Assembly: GCF_015163075.1 (NCBI RefSeq)
Contig: NZ_JADDXU010000006.1
Span: forward strand, 124,001-188,000
Length of the DNA: 64,000 nt
Source: Streptomyces justiciae
Lineage (GTDB): Bacteria; Actinomycetota; Actinomycetes; Streptomycetales; Streptomycetaceae
Reading direction: 5' to 3'
In this document: positions 16,561 through 25,318 of the stretch, piece by piece
Numbering within the stretch: the stretch's first letter is position 1
How the letters are laid out: each line of letters begins with the position of its first letter
Made by a program: the position numbers and the translations under genes
The notes under the pieces: model-generated
The model's input: only the letters and a program-made list of their open reading frames with translations
The model's database searches: none
Told to the model about the DNA's origin: nothing

Positions 16561-17001
16561 ATGCGAGGCGTGAACGCCGACAGCCAGAGGGTGCTGACCC
16601 ACACGCGCGTGCTGGGCCGCCTGGCCGTGCCCGCCGGCGTCCTCGCGGCCGTCGCCGGAGCCTTCGCCTACGTGGCCGCGGTGGACCCCAACGAACCCGG
16701 CCACTACCCCGTCTGCCCGCTCCTGCACTACACCGGCCTGTACTGCCCCGGCTGCGGCGGACTGCGCAGCGCGCACGCCTTCGTCCACGGGGACGTCATG
16801 GCGGCGCTCCAGGACAACGCCGTGGCCGTGCTCGGCTATCTGGGGTTCGCCGTGCTGTGGACCGTCTGGGTGGTCCGCGCGGCGCGCGGGCGGCCGATGC
16901 GCGTCGATCTCGGCCCGCCGCACCTGTGGACGCTGGGCACGTTGCTGCTGGTCTTCACTGTTGTCCGGAACCTGCCGTTCGGTGGCTGGCTGCATCCTTG
17001 A
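16561..17001 (+). CDS. DUF2752 membrane protein
   Basis: 146 residues from ATG 16561; a GTG three codons later (16570) is the alternative. Three hydrophobic segments are visible (about 20-40, 86-102 and 122-137). Between the first two is the signature CPLLHYTGLYCPGCGGLRSAHA, with three cysteines typical of DUF2752, which may bind metal or form disulfides. The family is unassigned. It sits between the HGxxPAAW gene and trpC on the same strand. Confidence 0.85.
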   Translation: MRGVNADSQRVLTHTRVLGRLAVPAGVLAAVAGAFAYVAAVDPNEPGHYPVCPLLHYTGLYCPGCGGLRSAHAFVHGDVMAALQDNAVAVLGYLGFAVLWTVWVVRAARGRPMRVDLGPPHLWTLGTLLLVFTVVRNLPFGGWLHP

Positions 17002-17139
17002 TCAATTGGTGAACGTCCAGGTAGTGGGACCGGCGTCAACCGGATGCGAGGCCTAAGCCCTCCTGCGGATACCATCGCAGTGACCGCCTTTTCTCACCGG
17101 TCGCTGGAACTGTCAACCGTCTGGAAGGGGGCCGCTCGC

Positions 17140-17949
17140 GTGAGTGTGCTCGACGAGATCATCGACGGAGTCCGTGCCGACCTCGCGGAGCGGCAGGCGC
17201 GCGTCAGCCTCGACGAGCTCAAGGAGCGCGCGGCGAAGGCTCCCGCGGCGAAGGACGGCGTGGCCGCACTGCGCGGCGACGGCGTCAAGGTCATCTGCGA
17301 GGTCAAGCGGTCCAGCCCCTCCAAGGGTGCGCTGGCCGCGATCGCCGACCCGGCGGGCCTCGCCGCCGACTACGAGGCGGGCGGCGCCGCCGTCATCTCC
17401 GTCCTCACCGAACAGCGCCGCTTCGGCGGCTCGCTGGCCGACCTGGAGGCCGTCCGCGCGCGCGTGGACATCCCGGTCCTGCGCAAGGACTTCATCGTCA
17501 CGTCGTACCAGCTGTGGGAGGCCCGGGCGTACGGCGCCGACCTCGCCCTGCTGATCGTGGCCGCCCTAGAGCAGCCCGCCCTGGAGTCCCTCATCGAGCG
17601 CGCGGAGTCCATCGGACTCACCCCGCTCGTCGAGGTCCACGACGAGGACGAGGTCGAGCGTGCCGTGGACGCCGGCGCGAAGATCATCGGCGTCAACGCC
17701 CGCAACCTCAAGACCCTCGAGGTCGACCGCGGCACCTTCGAGCGCGTCGCCCCCGAGATCCCCGACCACGTCGTCAAGGTCGCCGAGTCCGGCGTCCGCG
17801 GCCCCCACGACCTCATCGCCTACGCCAACGCCGGCGCCGACGCGGTCCTGGTCGGCGAGTCCCTGGTGACGGGCAAGGACCCGAAGACGGCAGTGGCGGA
17901 CCTGGTGGCAGCGGGCGCACATCCCGCATTGCGCCACGGCCGCGGTTGA
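17140..17949 (+). CDS. trpC: Indole-3-glycerol-phosphate synthase
   Basis: 269 residues from the GTG preceded by GGAAGGGGG; the frame is open upstream to 17044 but lacks family character there. This (beta/alpha)8 barrel closes the indole ring by decarboxylating CdRP. It shows CEVKRSSPSKGAL with the catalytic Lys and the anthranilate-binding segment, VLTEQRRFGGS, VLRKDFIVTSYQ with the second Lys, ALLIVAAL, IGVNARNLKT and AESGVRGP. There is no fused trpF domain, which again fits the use of PriA. Confidence 0.96.
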   Translation: MSVLDEIIDGVRADLAERQARVSLDELKERAAKAPAAKDGVAALRGDGVKVICEVKRSSPSKGALAAIADPAGLAADYEAGGAAVISVLTEQRRFGGSLADLEAVRARVDIPVLRKDFIVTSYQLWEARAYGADLALLIVAALEQPALESLIERAESIGLTPLVEVHDEDEVERAVDAGAKIIGVNARNLKTLEVDRGTFERVAPEIPDHVVKVAESGVRGPHDLIAYANAGADAVLVGESLVTGKDPKTAVADLVAAGAHPALRHGRG

Positions 17950-17971
17950 TCATTCGCTAGGCTTGGTCCCG

Positions 17972-18145
17972 ATGACTCTCTCGCTGACCCTGACGACCGT
18001 GGACCGGTACGCCCGCCTCGCGCGCGGCTGCCGCCCGCGGGGTTGCCGCGCGCCGGCACGCAGGGTCCACGGCCGCCGGGTGCGGTACGTGATCGGAGAT
18101 GAGCCGGGGCAAGTGAACGGCATGCGATGGCAGCAGCCAACCTAA
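17972..18145 (+). CDS. trpM: TrpM-like small basic protein
   Basis: 57 residues from ATG 17972 (a TTG three codons upstream is in frame). It is very rich in Arg (RLARGCRPRGCRAPARRVHG), has two Cys close together, and ends in VNGMRWQQPT. Position between trpC and trpB and the sequence style match TrpM of S. coelicolor, a small protein reported to modulate tryptophan synthesis and differentiation. This is recalled, not searched. Only one Trp is present, so a classical leader peptide is unlikely. The stop codon coincides with the start of a 31-bp dispersed repeat. Confidence 0.65.
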   Translation: MTLSLTLTTVDRYARLARGCRPRGCRAPARRVHGRRVRYVIGDEPGQVNGMRWQQPT

Positions 18146-18174
18146 GGGGCGCGGGGAACTGCGCGACCAGCCAC
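18144..18174. repeat. 31-bp dispersed repeat, copy B
   Basis: Reverse complement of the copies at 16070-16100 and 44682-44712. It begins in the last codon position of the trpM-like ORF and fills much of the gap before trpB, so it is probably in the trpM-trpB transcript. Confidence 0.85.
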
Positions 18175-18253
18175 ATCCGGTCCGCAGCCAACTGACCCTC
18201 CCCGCCCCCACGGCGAATAGTGTCTTTTCCACGCACTCACCGTGAGGTTTGGC

Positions 18254-19537
18254 ATGCCCAGCGAGTTCTTCATCCCCGACCCCCAGGGTCAAGTACCGAC
18301 CGCCGAAGGCTACTTCGGCGACTTCGGCGGCAAGTTCATCCCGGAGGCCCTCGTCGCCGCCGTGGACGAGGTCGCCGTCGAGTACGACAAGGCCAAGCAC
18401 GACCCCGAGTTCGCCCGCGAGCTCGACGACCTGCTGGTCCACTACACCGGCCGCCCCAGCTCCCTCACCGAGGTGCCGAGGTTCGCCGAACACGCCGGTG
18501 GCGCAAGGATCTTCCTCAAGCGGGAAGACCTGAACCACACCGGCTCCCACAAGATCAACAACGTGCTCGGCCAGGCGCTGCTCACCAAGCGCATGGGCAA
18601 GACCCGGGTGATCGCCGAGACCGGTGCCGGTCAGCACGGCGTGGCCACCGCCACCGCCTGCGCGCTGTTCGGCCTCGAGTGCACGATCTACATGGGCGAG
18701 ATCGACACCCAGCGCCAAGCCCTCAACGTGGCCCGGATGCGCATGCTCGGCGCCGAGGTCATCGCCGTGAAGTCGGGCTCGCGCACCCTCAAGGACGCGA
18801 TCAACGAGGCCTTCCGCGACTGGGTCGCCAACGTCGACCACACCCACTACCTCTTCGGTACGGTCGCAGGACCGCACCCCTTCCCGGCGATGGTCCGCGA
18901 CTTCCACCGCGTCATCGGCGTCGAGGCCCGCCGCCAGATCCTGGAGCGGGCCGGCCGGCTCCCCGACGCGGCGATCGCCTGTGTCGGCGGCGGCTCCAAC
19001 GCCATCGGCCTGTTCCACGCCTTCATCCCGGACACCGGCGTACGCCTCATCGGCTGCGAGCCGGCCGGGCACGGCGTGGAGACCGGCGAGCACGCGGCGA
19101 CCCTGACCGCGGGCGAGCCCGGCATCCTGCACGGCTCCCGTTCCTACGTCCTCCAGGACGAGGAGGGCCAGATCACCGAGCCGTACTCGATCTCGGCCGG
19201 TCTGGACTACCCGGGCATCGGCCCCGAGCACTCCTACCTCAAGGACTCCGGCCGCGGCGAGTACCGCGCGGTCACCGACGACGCGGCCATGCAGGCCCTG
19301 CGTCTGCTGTCCCGCACCGAGGGCATCATCCCGGCCATCGAGAGCGCCCACGCGCTGGCCGGTGCCCTGGAGGTCGGCAAGGAGCTCGGCAAGGACGGGC
19401 TGATCATCGTCAACCTGTCCGGCCGTGGCGACAAGGACATGGACACGGCCGCGCGCTACTTCGGCCTGTACGACACCGACGCCGAGGTCGCGGCCGACGC
19501 CGCCGACCTCGCCGAGATCGAGGGGGACGCCAAGTGA
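18254..19537 (+). CDS. trpB: Tryptophan synthase beta chain
   Basis: 427 residues from ATG 18254, preceded by GAGG at good distance; an in-frame GTG at 18242 is less likely. This PLP enzyme condenses indole with serine to make tryptophan. GYFGDFGGKFIPEAL at the N-terminus, the PLP Lys in NHTGSHKINNVLGQAL, AETGAGQHGVA with the catalytic Glu region, VACVGGGSNAIG-type phosphate loop, and SAGLDYPGIGPEH are all present. It overlaps trpA by four bases (GTGA), which suits the alpha2beta2 complex. Confidence 0.97.
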   Translation: MPSEFFIPDPQGQVPTAEGYFGDFGGKFIPEALVAAVDEVAVEYDKAKHDPEFARELDDLLVHYTGRPSSLTEVPRFAEHAGGARIFLKREDLNHTGSHKINNVLGQALLTKRMGKTRVIAETGAGQHGVATATACALFGLECTIYMGEIDTQRQALNVARMRMLGAEVIAVKSGSRTLKDAINEAFRDWVANVDHTHYLFGTVAGPHPFPAMVRDFHRVIGVEARRQILERAGRLPDAAIACVGGGSNAIGLFHAFIPDTGVRLIGCEPAGHGVETGEHAATLTAGEPGILHGSRSYVLQDEEGQITEPYSISAGLDYPGIGPEHSYLKDSGRGEYRAVTDDAAMQALRLLSRTEGIIPAIESAHALAGALEVGKELGKDGLIIVNLSGRGDKDMDTAARYFGLYDTDAEVAADAADLAEIEGDAK

Positions 19538-20352
19538 GCGGGAACATTCAGCTGCTGACCGACACCCTCGCCGGTGCCAAGGCCGAGGGCCGGTCCGCGC
19601 TCATCGCCTACCTCCCGGCCGGGTTCCCGACCGTGGACGGCGGCATCGAGGCGATCAAGGCCGTCTTCGACGGCGGTGCCGACGTCGTCGAGGTGGGCCT
19701 GCCGCACAGCGACCCCGTCCTCGACGGTCCCGTCATTCAGACCGCCGACGACATCGCCCTGCGCGGCGGCGTCAAGATCGCCGACGTCATGCGGACGGTC
19801 AAGGAGGCGTACGAGGCCACCGGGAAGCCGGTGCTCGTGATGACGTACTGGAACCCGATCGACCGCTACGGCGTCGAGCGCTTCACCGCCGAGCTCGCGG
19901 AGGCGGGGGGCGCCGGGTGCATCCTGCCCGACCTGCCGGTGCAGGAGTCGGCGCTGTGGAGGGAGCACGCCGAGAAGCACGGCCTCGCGACCGTCTTCGT
20001 CGTGGCGCCGAGCAGCAAGGACGAGCGGCTCGCGCAGATCACCGCGGCGGGCAGCGGGTTCGTGTACGCCGCCTCGCTGATGGGCGTCACCGGCACCCGT
20101 GAGTCGGTGGGCGCGCAGGCGCAGGACCTGGTCGAGCGCACCCGTGCCGTCGGCGGCGACCTGCCGGTCTGTGTCGGGCTCGGCGTCTCCAACGCGGCGC
20201 AGGCCGCCGAGGTGGCCGGCTTCGCCGACGGCGTGATCGTCGGTTCGGCCTTCGTGAAGCGGATGCTGGACGCGCCGGACGACAAGGCCGGCGTCGAGGC
20301 CGTCCGCGAACTCGCCGGTGACCTGGCGAAGGGCGTGCGCGGACAGGCGTAA
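19534..20352 (+). CDS. trpA: Tryptophan synthase alpha chain
   Basis: 272 residues from the GTG that overlaps the trpB stop. The barrel cleaves indole-3-glycerol phosphate and channels indole to TrpB. The catalytic Glu and Asp lie in VVEVGLPHSDPVLDGPVIQ, TYWNPIDRYG carries the loop-2 segment, GCILPDLPVQE the neighbouring Asp, and VCVGLGVSNAAQAAEV the phosphate site. A strong hairpin lies 46 bp downstream. Confidence 0.97.
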   Translation: MSGNIQLLTDTLAGAKAEGRSALIAYLPAGFPTVDGGIEAIKAVFDGGADVVEVGLPHSDPVLDGPVIQTADDIALRGGVKIADVMRTVKEAYEATGKPVLVMTYWNPIDRYGVERFTAELAEAGGAGCILPDLPVQESALWREHAEKHGLATVFVVAPSSKDERLAQITAAGSGFVYAASLMGVTGTRESVGAQAQDLVERTRAVGGDLPVCVGLGVSNAAQAAEVAGFADGVIVGSAFVKRMLDAPDDKAGVEAVRELAGDLAKGVRGQA

Positions 20353-20398
20353 CAAGTCCGGACGTTTCGCACAGGTCACTCGAACGGGTGGACCTGGG

Positions 20399-20427
20399 AC
20401 CGGGGAGGCGCGCTGCGCCTCCCCGGT
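20399..20427 (+). terminator. trpBA terminator
   Basis: ACCGGGGAGGCGC and GCGCCTCCCCGGT form a perfect 13-bp stem with a 3-nt loop, followed by TCGTTT. It ends only 13 bp before the likely GTG of the DsbA-like gene. Confidence 0.85.
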
Positions 20428-20440
20428 TCGTTTCCGGGGT

Positions 20441-21217
20441 GTGAGCGAGAAGAACCGTGAGGGAAAGCGCACCGCCCGCGAGCGGCTGGCGGTCGAGCGT
20501 GAGAAGCAGAAGGCCGCGGAGAGGCGACGGCGGACGCTGATCGTGAGCGCGAGCGTCCTGTGTGTCCTGGGCCTCGCGGCGGTGATCGGCATCGTCGCCG
20601 CCAACTCGGGCAAGGACGACGGCAGCGACTCCGCGGGCCCGGTCGTGGCGCCCTCGGGCGCCAACGGCGACGACCAGCTCGCCATCCCGGTCGGCAAGGC
20701 CGAAGCCAAGTCCACGCTCACGGTGTGGGAGGACTTCCGCTGCCCGGCCTGCAAGTCCTTCGAGGACGCCTACCGCTCGACCATCCATGAGCTGACCGGC
20801 GCCGGCCAGCTGAAGGTCGACTACCACCTCGCGACGATCATCGACGGCAACATGGGCGGCACCGGCTCCCGCAACGCGGCCAACGCCGCGGCCTGCGCCC
20901 AGGACGCCGGCAAGTTCACGGCGTACCACGACGTGCTGTACGAGAACCAGCCCGCGGAGACGGACGACGCCTACGCCAAGAACGACAAGCTCATCGAGCT
21001 GGCGAAGAAGGTCGACGGCCTGGACACGACGACGTTCCGGACGTGTGTCGAGAAGGGCACCCACAACAGCTGGGTCGCCAAGTCCGCGGCCGCCTTCCGT
21101 AACGGCGGGTTCAGCGGCACCCCGACCGTCATCCTCAACGGCAAGAACATCTACCAGGACCAGACGATGACCCCGGCGAAGCTGAAGCAGCAGGTGCAAG
21201 AGGCGGCCAAAGGGTAA
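20441..21217 (+). CDS. DsbA-like thioredoxin-fold protein, membrane-anchored
   Basis: 258 residues from GTG 20441. A very basic, charged N-terminal 32 residues precede one membrane helix (LIVSASVLCVLGLAAVIGIVAA), so the C-terminal domain probably faces outside. That domain has the redox motif CPAC in TVWEDFRCPACKSFEDAY and the cis-Pro segment FSGTPTVILNGK, as in the DsbA/FrnE-like thioredoxin family. It probably helps oxidative folding of exported proteins. The downstream lgt also serves exported proteins. The start codon lies right behind a strong hairpin, so it either has its own promoter or depends on readthrough. Confidence 0.88.
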   Translation: MSEKNREGKRTARERLAVEREKQKAAERRRRTLIVSASVLCVLGLAAVIGIVAANSGKDDGSDSAGPVVAPSGANGDDQLAIPVGKAEAKSTLTVWEDFRCPACKSFEDAYRSTIHELTGAGQLKVDYHLATIIDGNMGGTGSRNAANAAACAQDAGKFTAYHDVLYENQPAETDDAYAKNDKLIELAKKVDGLDTTTFRTCVEKGTHNSWVAKSAAAFRNGGFSGTPTVILNGKNIYQDQTMTPAKLKQQVQEAAKG

Positions 21218-21311
21218 CGGGGGGTAAGAGAGATTCCGACCCTCCCGTTATGGAGCCGTAGCCGGGCTGCCTGCCGTCCGCGGCGCCCGGCACGGTAGCG
21301 TCGGTCCTGCC

Positions 21312-22256
21312 ATGGAACTTGCCTACATTCCCAGCCCGTCGCGCGGGGTGATCCACCTCGGTCCCATCCCGCTGCGCGGCTACGCGTTCTGCATCATCAT
21401 CGGCGTCTTCGTCGCGGTCTGGCTCGGCAACAAGCGCTGGATCGCCCGCGGCGGCCGCGCCGGCACGGTGGCCGACATCGCGGTCTGGGCGGTGCCCTTC
21501 GGCCTCATCGGCGGCCGGCTCTACCACGTGATCACGGACTACGAGCTGTACTTCAGCGAGGGCCGTGACTGGGTGGACTCCTTCAAGATCTGGGAGGGCG
21601 GCCTCGGCATCTGGGGCGCGATCGCGCTCGGTGCGGTGGGCGCCTGGATCGGCTGCCGCCGCCGGGGCATCCCGCTGCCGGCCTACGCCGACGCCATCGC
21701 CCCCGGCATCGCCTTCGCGCAGGCCATCGGACGCTGGGGCAACTGGTTCAACCAGGAGCTGTACGGCCGGGAGACCGACCTCCCCTGGGCCCTGAAGATC
21801 ACGTCCTCGACGGACGGCCGGGTCCCGGGCACCTACCACCCGACGTTCCTGTACGAGTCCCTGTGGTGCATCGGCGTCGCGCTGCTCGTCATCTGGGCCG
21901 ACCGCCGCTTCAAGCTCGGGCACGGGCGGGCGTTCGCGCTGTACGTCGCCGCGTACTGCGTGGGCCGGTTCTGGATCGAGTACCTCCGCGTCGACGACGC
22001 CCACCACATCCTGGGCCTGCGCCTGAACAACTGGACCGCGCTGATCGTGTTCCTGCTGGCGGTCGCCTACATCGTGATCTCGGCGAAGAAGCGCCCGGGC
22101 CGCGAAGAGGTCGTCGAGCCCGGTGTCCCCGACGGTGAGGCCGAGGAGGCCGGTGAGGCCGAGGCGGGTGAGAAGGCCGAGGCCGACTCGTCCGAGGAGG
22201 CCACGGAATCCACGGAGGACGTCAAGGACGAGGCCGAGTCGGCGAAGAAAGGCTGA
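21312..22256 (+). CDS. lgt: Prolipoprotein diacylglyceryl transferase
   Basis: 314 residues with about seven membrane helices. Lgt transfers diacylglycerol to the lipobox Cys of prolipoproteins at the outer face of the membrane. PFGLIGGRLYHVITDY, the signature IGRWGNWFNQELYGRETDLPW with the conserved Arg and Asn, and HPTFLYESLW are present. The C-terminal 50 residues are an acidic Glu/Ala-rich tail (EEAGEAEAGEKAEADSSEE) typical of actinobacterial Lgt. The lipoprotein glycosidase at 43620-44654 would be one client. Confidence 0.96.
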   Translation: MELAYIPSPSRGVIHLGPIPLRGYAFCIIIGVFVAVWLGNKRWIARGGRAGTVADIAVWAVPFGLIGGRLYHVITDYELYFSEGRDWVDSFKIWEGGLGIWGAIALGAVGAWIGCRRRGIPLPAYADAIAPGIAFAQAIGRWGNWFNQELYGRETDLPWALKITSSTDGRVPGTYHPTFLYESLWCIGVALLVIWADRRFKLGHGRAFALYVAAYCVGRFWIEYLRVDDAHHILGLRLNNWTALIVFLLAVAYIVISAKKRPGREEVVEPGVPDGEAEEAGEAEAGEKAEADSSEEATESTEDVKDEAESAKKG

Positions 22257-22276
22257 CGGTCGGTCGTACGACGATG

Positions 22277-22304
22277 AGGGCGCCCGGAGACTACCGGGCG
22301 CCCT
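22277..22304. terminator. Terminator between lgt and the convergent CitE-like operon
   Basis: AGGGCGCCCGG and CCGGGCGCCCT form a perfect 11-bp stem with a 6-nt loop, 20 bp after lgt. Its symmetry would serve both converging transcripts. Confidence 0.8.
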
Positions 22305-22395
22305 TCGTCGTGTGCGGCGGCGGGTTCCGGTGAGTTCGGCACCGCCGGAGCGCGCCGCGGGGGTGCTCGCCGTCGCGGCGGAAAAGAGAAGGCCG

Positions 22396-23223
22396 TCAGG
22401 TTCGGTGGGCGAGTAGCAGAGTGCGCTGTGCCATTGCCACCACCGCCGCGTCGATGAAGCTGCCGTCCGGTAGTGCCTGGGCGCCCTGTTCCGTCGTCGC
22501 CGCCTTCACGATCGTCTCCGCCTTCTCGATCTCCGCCGGGGTCGGGAGGTAGGCGCGTTCGATGATCGGGAGCTGGCGGGGGTGGATGGCCGCCCGGCCC
22601 AGGAAGCCCAGGGTGCGGCCGTGGGCGCAGGAGGCGGCGAGGCCCTCCAGGTCGCGGATGTCGGGGTGGACCGACTGCGGCGGGGACGGGAGGTGCGCGG
22701 CGCGCGCCGCCACGATCACGCGGGAGCGGGACCAGTCGAGGCCCGCGTCCTCCCGTACGCCCAGGTCCGCCCGTAGGTCCGCCTCGCCGAGGGCGATGCC
22801 GCGCAGGGAGGGGTGGGCCGTGGCGATGGCGTGGGCGTGTTCGATGCCGAGGGCCGACTCCAGGAGGGCGAAGAGGGCGGGTGCGCCGCCGTCGGCGGGG
22901 GCGGTGCGTTCGGCGATGGCGGTGATCTGCTGCGGTCCCGTCACCTTGGGCAGGCGGAGGCCGGACAGGCCCGGGAGGGCGGCCACCGCCTTCAGGTCCG
23001 CCGCCGCGAGCGGGCCGTCCAGGGCGTTGACGCGGACGTGCACCGGCACGGGGTGCCGTTCGGTGAGGAGTTCGGCGGTGGCGTCGCGGGCGTAGGCCTT
23101 GCGGTGCGGGGCGACCGCGTCCTCCAGGTCGACCACGACGACGTCGGCGCCGGCCGCCAGCGCCTTCGCCACGACGTGCGGGCGGTCGCCGGGGGCGTAC
23201 AACCACGTCAGCGGTGTGGTCAT
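22396..23223 (-). CDS. HpcH/HpaI aldolase / citrate lyase beta-like CoA-ester lyase
   Basis: 275 residues of the CitE-like family, magnesium-dependent barrels that cleave or hydrolyse CoA thioesters such as malyl- or citramalyl-CoA. LYAPGDRPHVVAKAL and VVVVDLEDAVAPHRK (residues 28-42), Arg64 in VHVRVNALDG, Glu122 in ALLESALGIEHA, and the GEADLRADLG loop (146-155) with acidic metal ligands fit the family. It is the last gene of the seven-gene operon and overlaps the CoA-transferase gene by four bases, suggesting that it cleaves a CoA ester made by that enzyme. The substrate is unknown. Confidence 0.86.
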   Translation of the reverse strand: MTTPLTWLYAPGDRPHVVAKALAAGADVVVVDLEDAVAPHRKAYARDATAELLTERHPVPVHVRVNALDGPLAAADLKAVAALPGLSGLRLPKVTGPQQITAIAERTAPADGGAPALFALLESALGIEHAHAIATAHPSLRGIALGEADLRADLGVREDAGLDWSRSRVIVAARAAHLPSPPQSVHPDIRDLEGLAASCAHGRTLGFLGRAAIHPRQLPIIERAYLPTPAEIEKAETIVKAATTEQGAQALPDGSFIDAAVVAMAQRTLLLAHRT

Positions 23224-24425
23224 ACGGCGCCCTCCGCGCGCAGCGCCGCCAACTCATCGTCCGTCAGGCCCAGTTCGGTGAGGACGGTGTCCGTGTCGGC
23301 GCCGTGCGGGCGGCCCGCCCAGTGGATCGCGCCGGGGGTGGCGGAGAGGCGGAAGAGGACGTTCTGCATGCGGAGCGGGCCGAGTTCGGGGTCGGGGAGG
23401 GTGGTGATGGTGTCGAGGGCCGCGTACTGCGGGTCGGTCATCACGTCCCGGACGTCCTGGATGGGCGCCACGGCGGCCTCCGCTTTCTCGAAGGCCGCCA
23501 GCACCTCCGTACGGGAGCGTTCGGCGATCCAGGTGCCGACCGCCTCGTCCAGGACGTCGGCGTGGCGGGCGCGGTCGGCGCCGGTCGCGAACCACGGTTC
23601 GTCGATGAGGTCCTCGCGACCCACCAGGCGCATCACGCGTTCCGCGATCGACTGGGCGGAGGTCGAGACGGCGACCCAACTGCCGTCCGCGGTGCGGTAG
23701 GTGTTGCGGGGGGCGTTGTTGGCGGAGCGGTTGCCGGTGCGACGCTGCACGTAGCCGAGCTGGTCGTACCAGGTGGGCTGGGGGCCGAGGACGGTGAGGA
23801 TCGGCTCGATGATCGCCATGTCGACGACCTGGCCCGCGCCGGTGCGGTCGCGGGCCGCGAGTGCCGTCATGACGGCGTACGCCGTGGCCAGGCCCGCGAT
23901 GGAGTCGGCGAGGCCGAAGGGCGGCAGCGTCGGGGGCGCGTCCGGTTCGCCGGTGATGGCGGCGAAGCCGCTCATCGCCTCGGCGAGGGTGCCGAAGCCG
24001 GGGCGGTGGGCGTGCGGGCCGAACTGGCCGAAGGCGGTGACGCGGGTGAGGATCAGCCGGGGGTTGGCCGCGGAGAGCTCGTCCCAGCTCAGGTCCCACT
24101 TCTCCAGGGTGCCGGGGCGGAAGTTCTCGATGATCACGTCGGCGGTGGCGGCGAGGCGCAGGAGGGTGGCCCGGCCGCCCGGCTTGGAGAGGTCCAGGGT
24201 GATCGTGCGCTTGTTGCGGCCGAGCACCTTCCACCACAGGCCGACGCCGTCCTTGGACGGGCCGTGGCCACGGGAGGGGTCAGGCTTGGTGGGGTGCTCG
24301 ACCTTGACGACCTCCGCGCCGAAGTCGCCGAGCAGGGTGGCGGCGAGCGGGCCGGCGAAGAGGGTGGCCAGGTCGAGGACGCGGAGGCCGGAGAGCGGGG
24401 CGGTGGGGGGTGGGGTGCCGGTCAT
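23220..24425 (-). CDS. Class III (CaiB/BaiF) CoA-transferase
   Basis: 401 residues. The family moves CoA between carboxylic acids through an aspartyl-CoA thioester. GLRVLDLATLFAGPLAATLLGDFGAEVVKVE is the classic N-terminus, and Asp174 in PFGLADSIAGLA is at the expected catalytic position. NKRTITLDLSKPGG and VIIENFRPGTLEKW are also typical. It overlaps the kinase gene upstream and the CitE-like gene downstream by four bases each. With the lyase it could activate and split an organic acid; donor and acceptor are not readable. Confidence 0.9.
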   Translation of the reverse strand: MTGTPPPTAPLSGLRVLDLATLFAGPLAATLLGDFGAEVVKVEHPTKPDPSRGHGPSKDGVGLWWKVLGRNKRTITLDLSKPGGRATLLRLAATADVIIENFRPGTLEKWDLSWDELSAANPRLILTRVTAFGQFGPHAHRPGFGTLAEAMSGFAAITGEPDAPPTLPPFGLADSIAGLATAYAVMTALAARDRTGAGQVVDMAIIEPILTVLGPQPTWYDQLGYVQRRTGNRSANNAPRNTYRTADGSWVAVSTSAQSIAERVMRLVGREDLIDEPWFATGADRARHADVLDEAVGTWIAERSRTEVLAAFEKAEAAVAPIQDVRDVMTDPQYAALDTITTLPDPELGPLRMQNVLFRLSATPGAIHWAGRPHGADTDTVLTELGLTDDELAALRAEGAV

Positions 24426-25318
24426 GCGTTGTGCTGCTTCTCGATCTCGGAGCGGTACGGCATCGACGCCGACGCGCCCGGCCGCTGCACCGACAGCGCC
24501 GCCGCCGCTGCCGCCCAGTGCAGGGCCTCGCGGATCGGGCGTTCCTCGCTGAGCGCGACCGCGAGGGTGCCGGCGAAGGTGTCTCCCGCGCCGGTCGAGT
24601 CCACGGCGGTGACCGGCGGAGCGGGCACGGCGAGGGGGTCGGCACCGTCGCGGGCCACATACAGGCTGCCCGCCGCGCCGAGCGTGACGACGACCGCCGG
24701 TACCTGGTCCAGGAGGGCCCGGGCCGCCGCGATCGGGTCGGAGAGGCCGGTGAGGGTGGTCGCCTCGTACTCGTTGGGGAGCAACAGGTCGGTGACGGCG
24801 AGGAGTTCGGGCGGCAGGGGCTGCGCGGGGGCGGGCGTGAGGATCGTCCGGACGCCGTGCGCGCGGGCCGCCTCGGCACCGGCCACGACGGCCGCCATCG
24901 GGATCTCCAGCTGGAGCAGCAGCGCGTCGGCGGAGGCGATCAGGCCCTCGTCGCCGGGGGCGAGGTGGTCGACGGTGCCGTTCGCGGCGGGGATCACGAC
25001 GATCGCGTTGCCGCCCTCGTCGTCGACGACGATGTGCGCGGTGCCGGACGGGCCCTCGACGGTGCGGAGATGGTCGGTGTCGACGCCGGAGTGTTCGAGG
25101 GTGGAGCGGAGCTGGGTGCCGTAGGGGTCGTTGCCGACCGCGCCGATCATCGAGACGGTGGCGCCGGCGCGGGCGGCGGCGATCGCCTGGTTGGCGCCCT
25201 TGCCGCCGGGGATCGTACGGAACTCGCGGCCGGTGACCGTCTCTCCGCGCTGCGGGGCCTTCTCGACGTAGGCCACGAGGTCCATGTTCGTGCTGCCTAG
25301 TACGGCGATGTGCGTCAT
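24422..25318 (-). CDS. Ribokinase-type PfkB carbohydrate kinase
   Basis: 298 residues from the ATG that overlaps the preceding stop (ATGA). The frame continues upstream to 26713 only as a shadow of the next gene. VLGSTNMDLVAYVEKAP, the PfkB-1 motif PGGKGANQAIAAARAG (residues 37-52), and the PfkB-2 motif VDSTGAGDTFAGTLAVAL with the catalytic Asp are all clear. It most resembles ribokinase, so ribose or a ribonucleoside is the likeliest substrate. Pairing with ADP-ribosylglycohydrolase-family genes also occurs in the E. coli yegT-yegU-yegV group. Confidence 0.9.
   Translation of the reverse strand: MTHIAVLGSTNMDLVAYVEKAPQRGETVTGREFRTIPGGKGANQAIAAARAGATVSMIGAVGNDPYGTQLRSTLEHSGVDTDHLRTVEGPSGTAHIVVDDEGGNAIVVIPAANGTVDHLAPGDEGLIASADALLLQLEIPMAAVVAGAEAARAHGVRTILTPAPAQPLPPELLAVTDLLLPNEYEATTLTGLSDPIAAARALLDQVPAVVVTLGAAGSLYVARDGADPLAVPAPPVTAVDSTGAGDTFAGTLAVALSEERPIREALHWAAAAAALSVQRPGASASMPYRSEIEKQHNA

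Noticed and set aside
17002..17139. Trp leader peptide before trpC
   Set aside because: The only frame here has a single Trp and no run of Trp codons; no attenuator-like hairpin pair.
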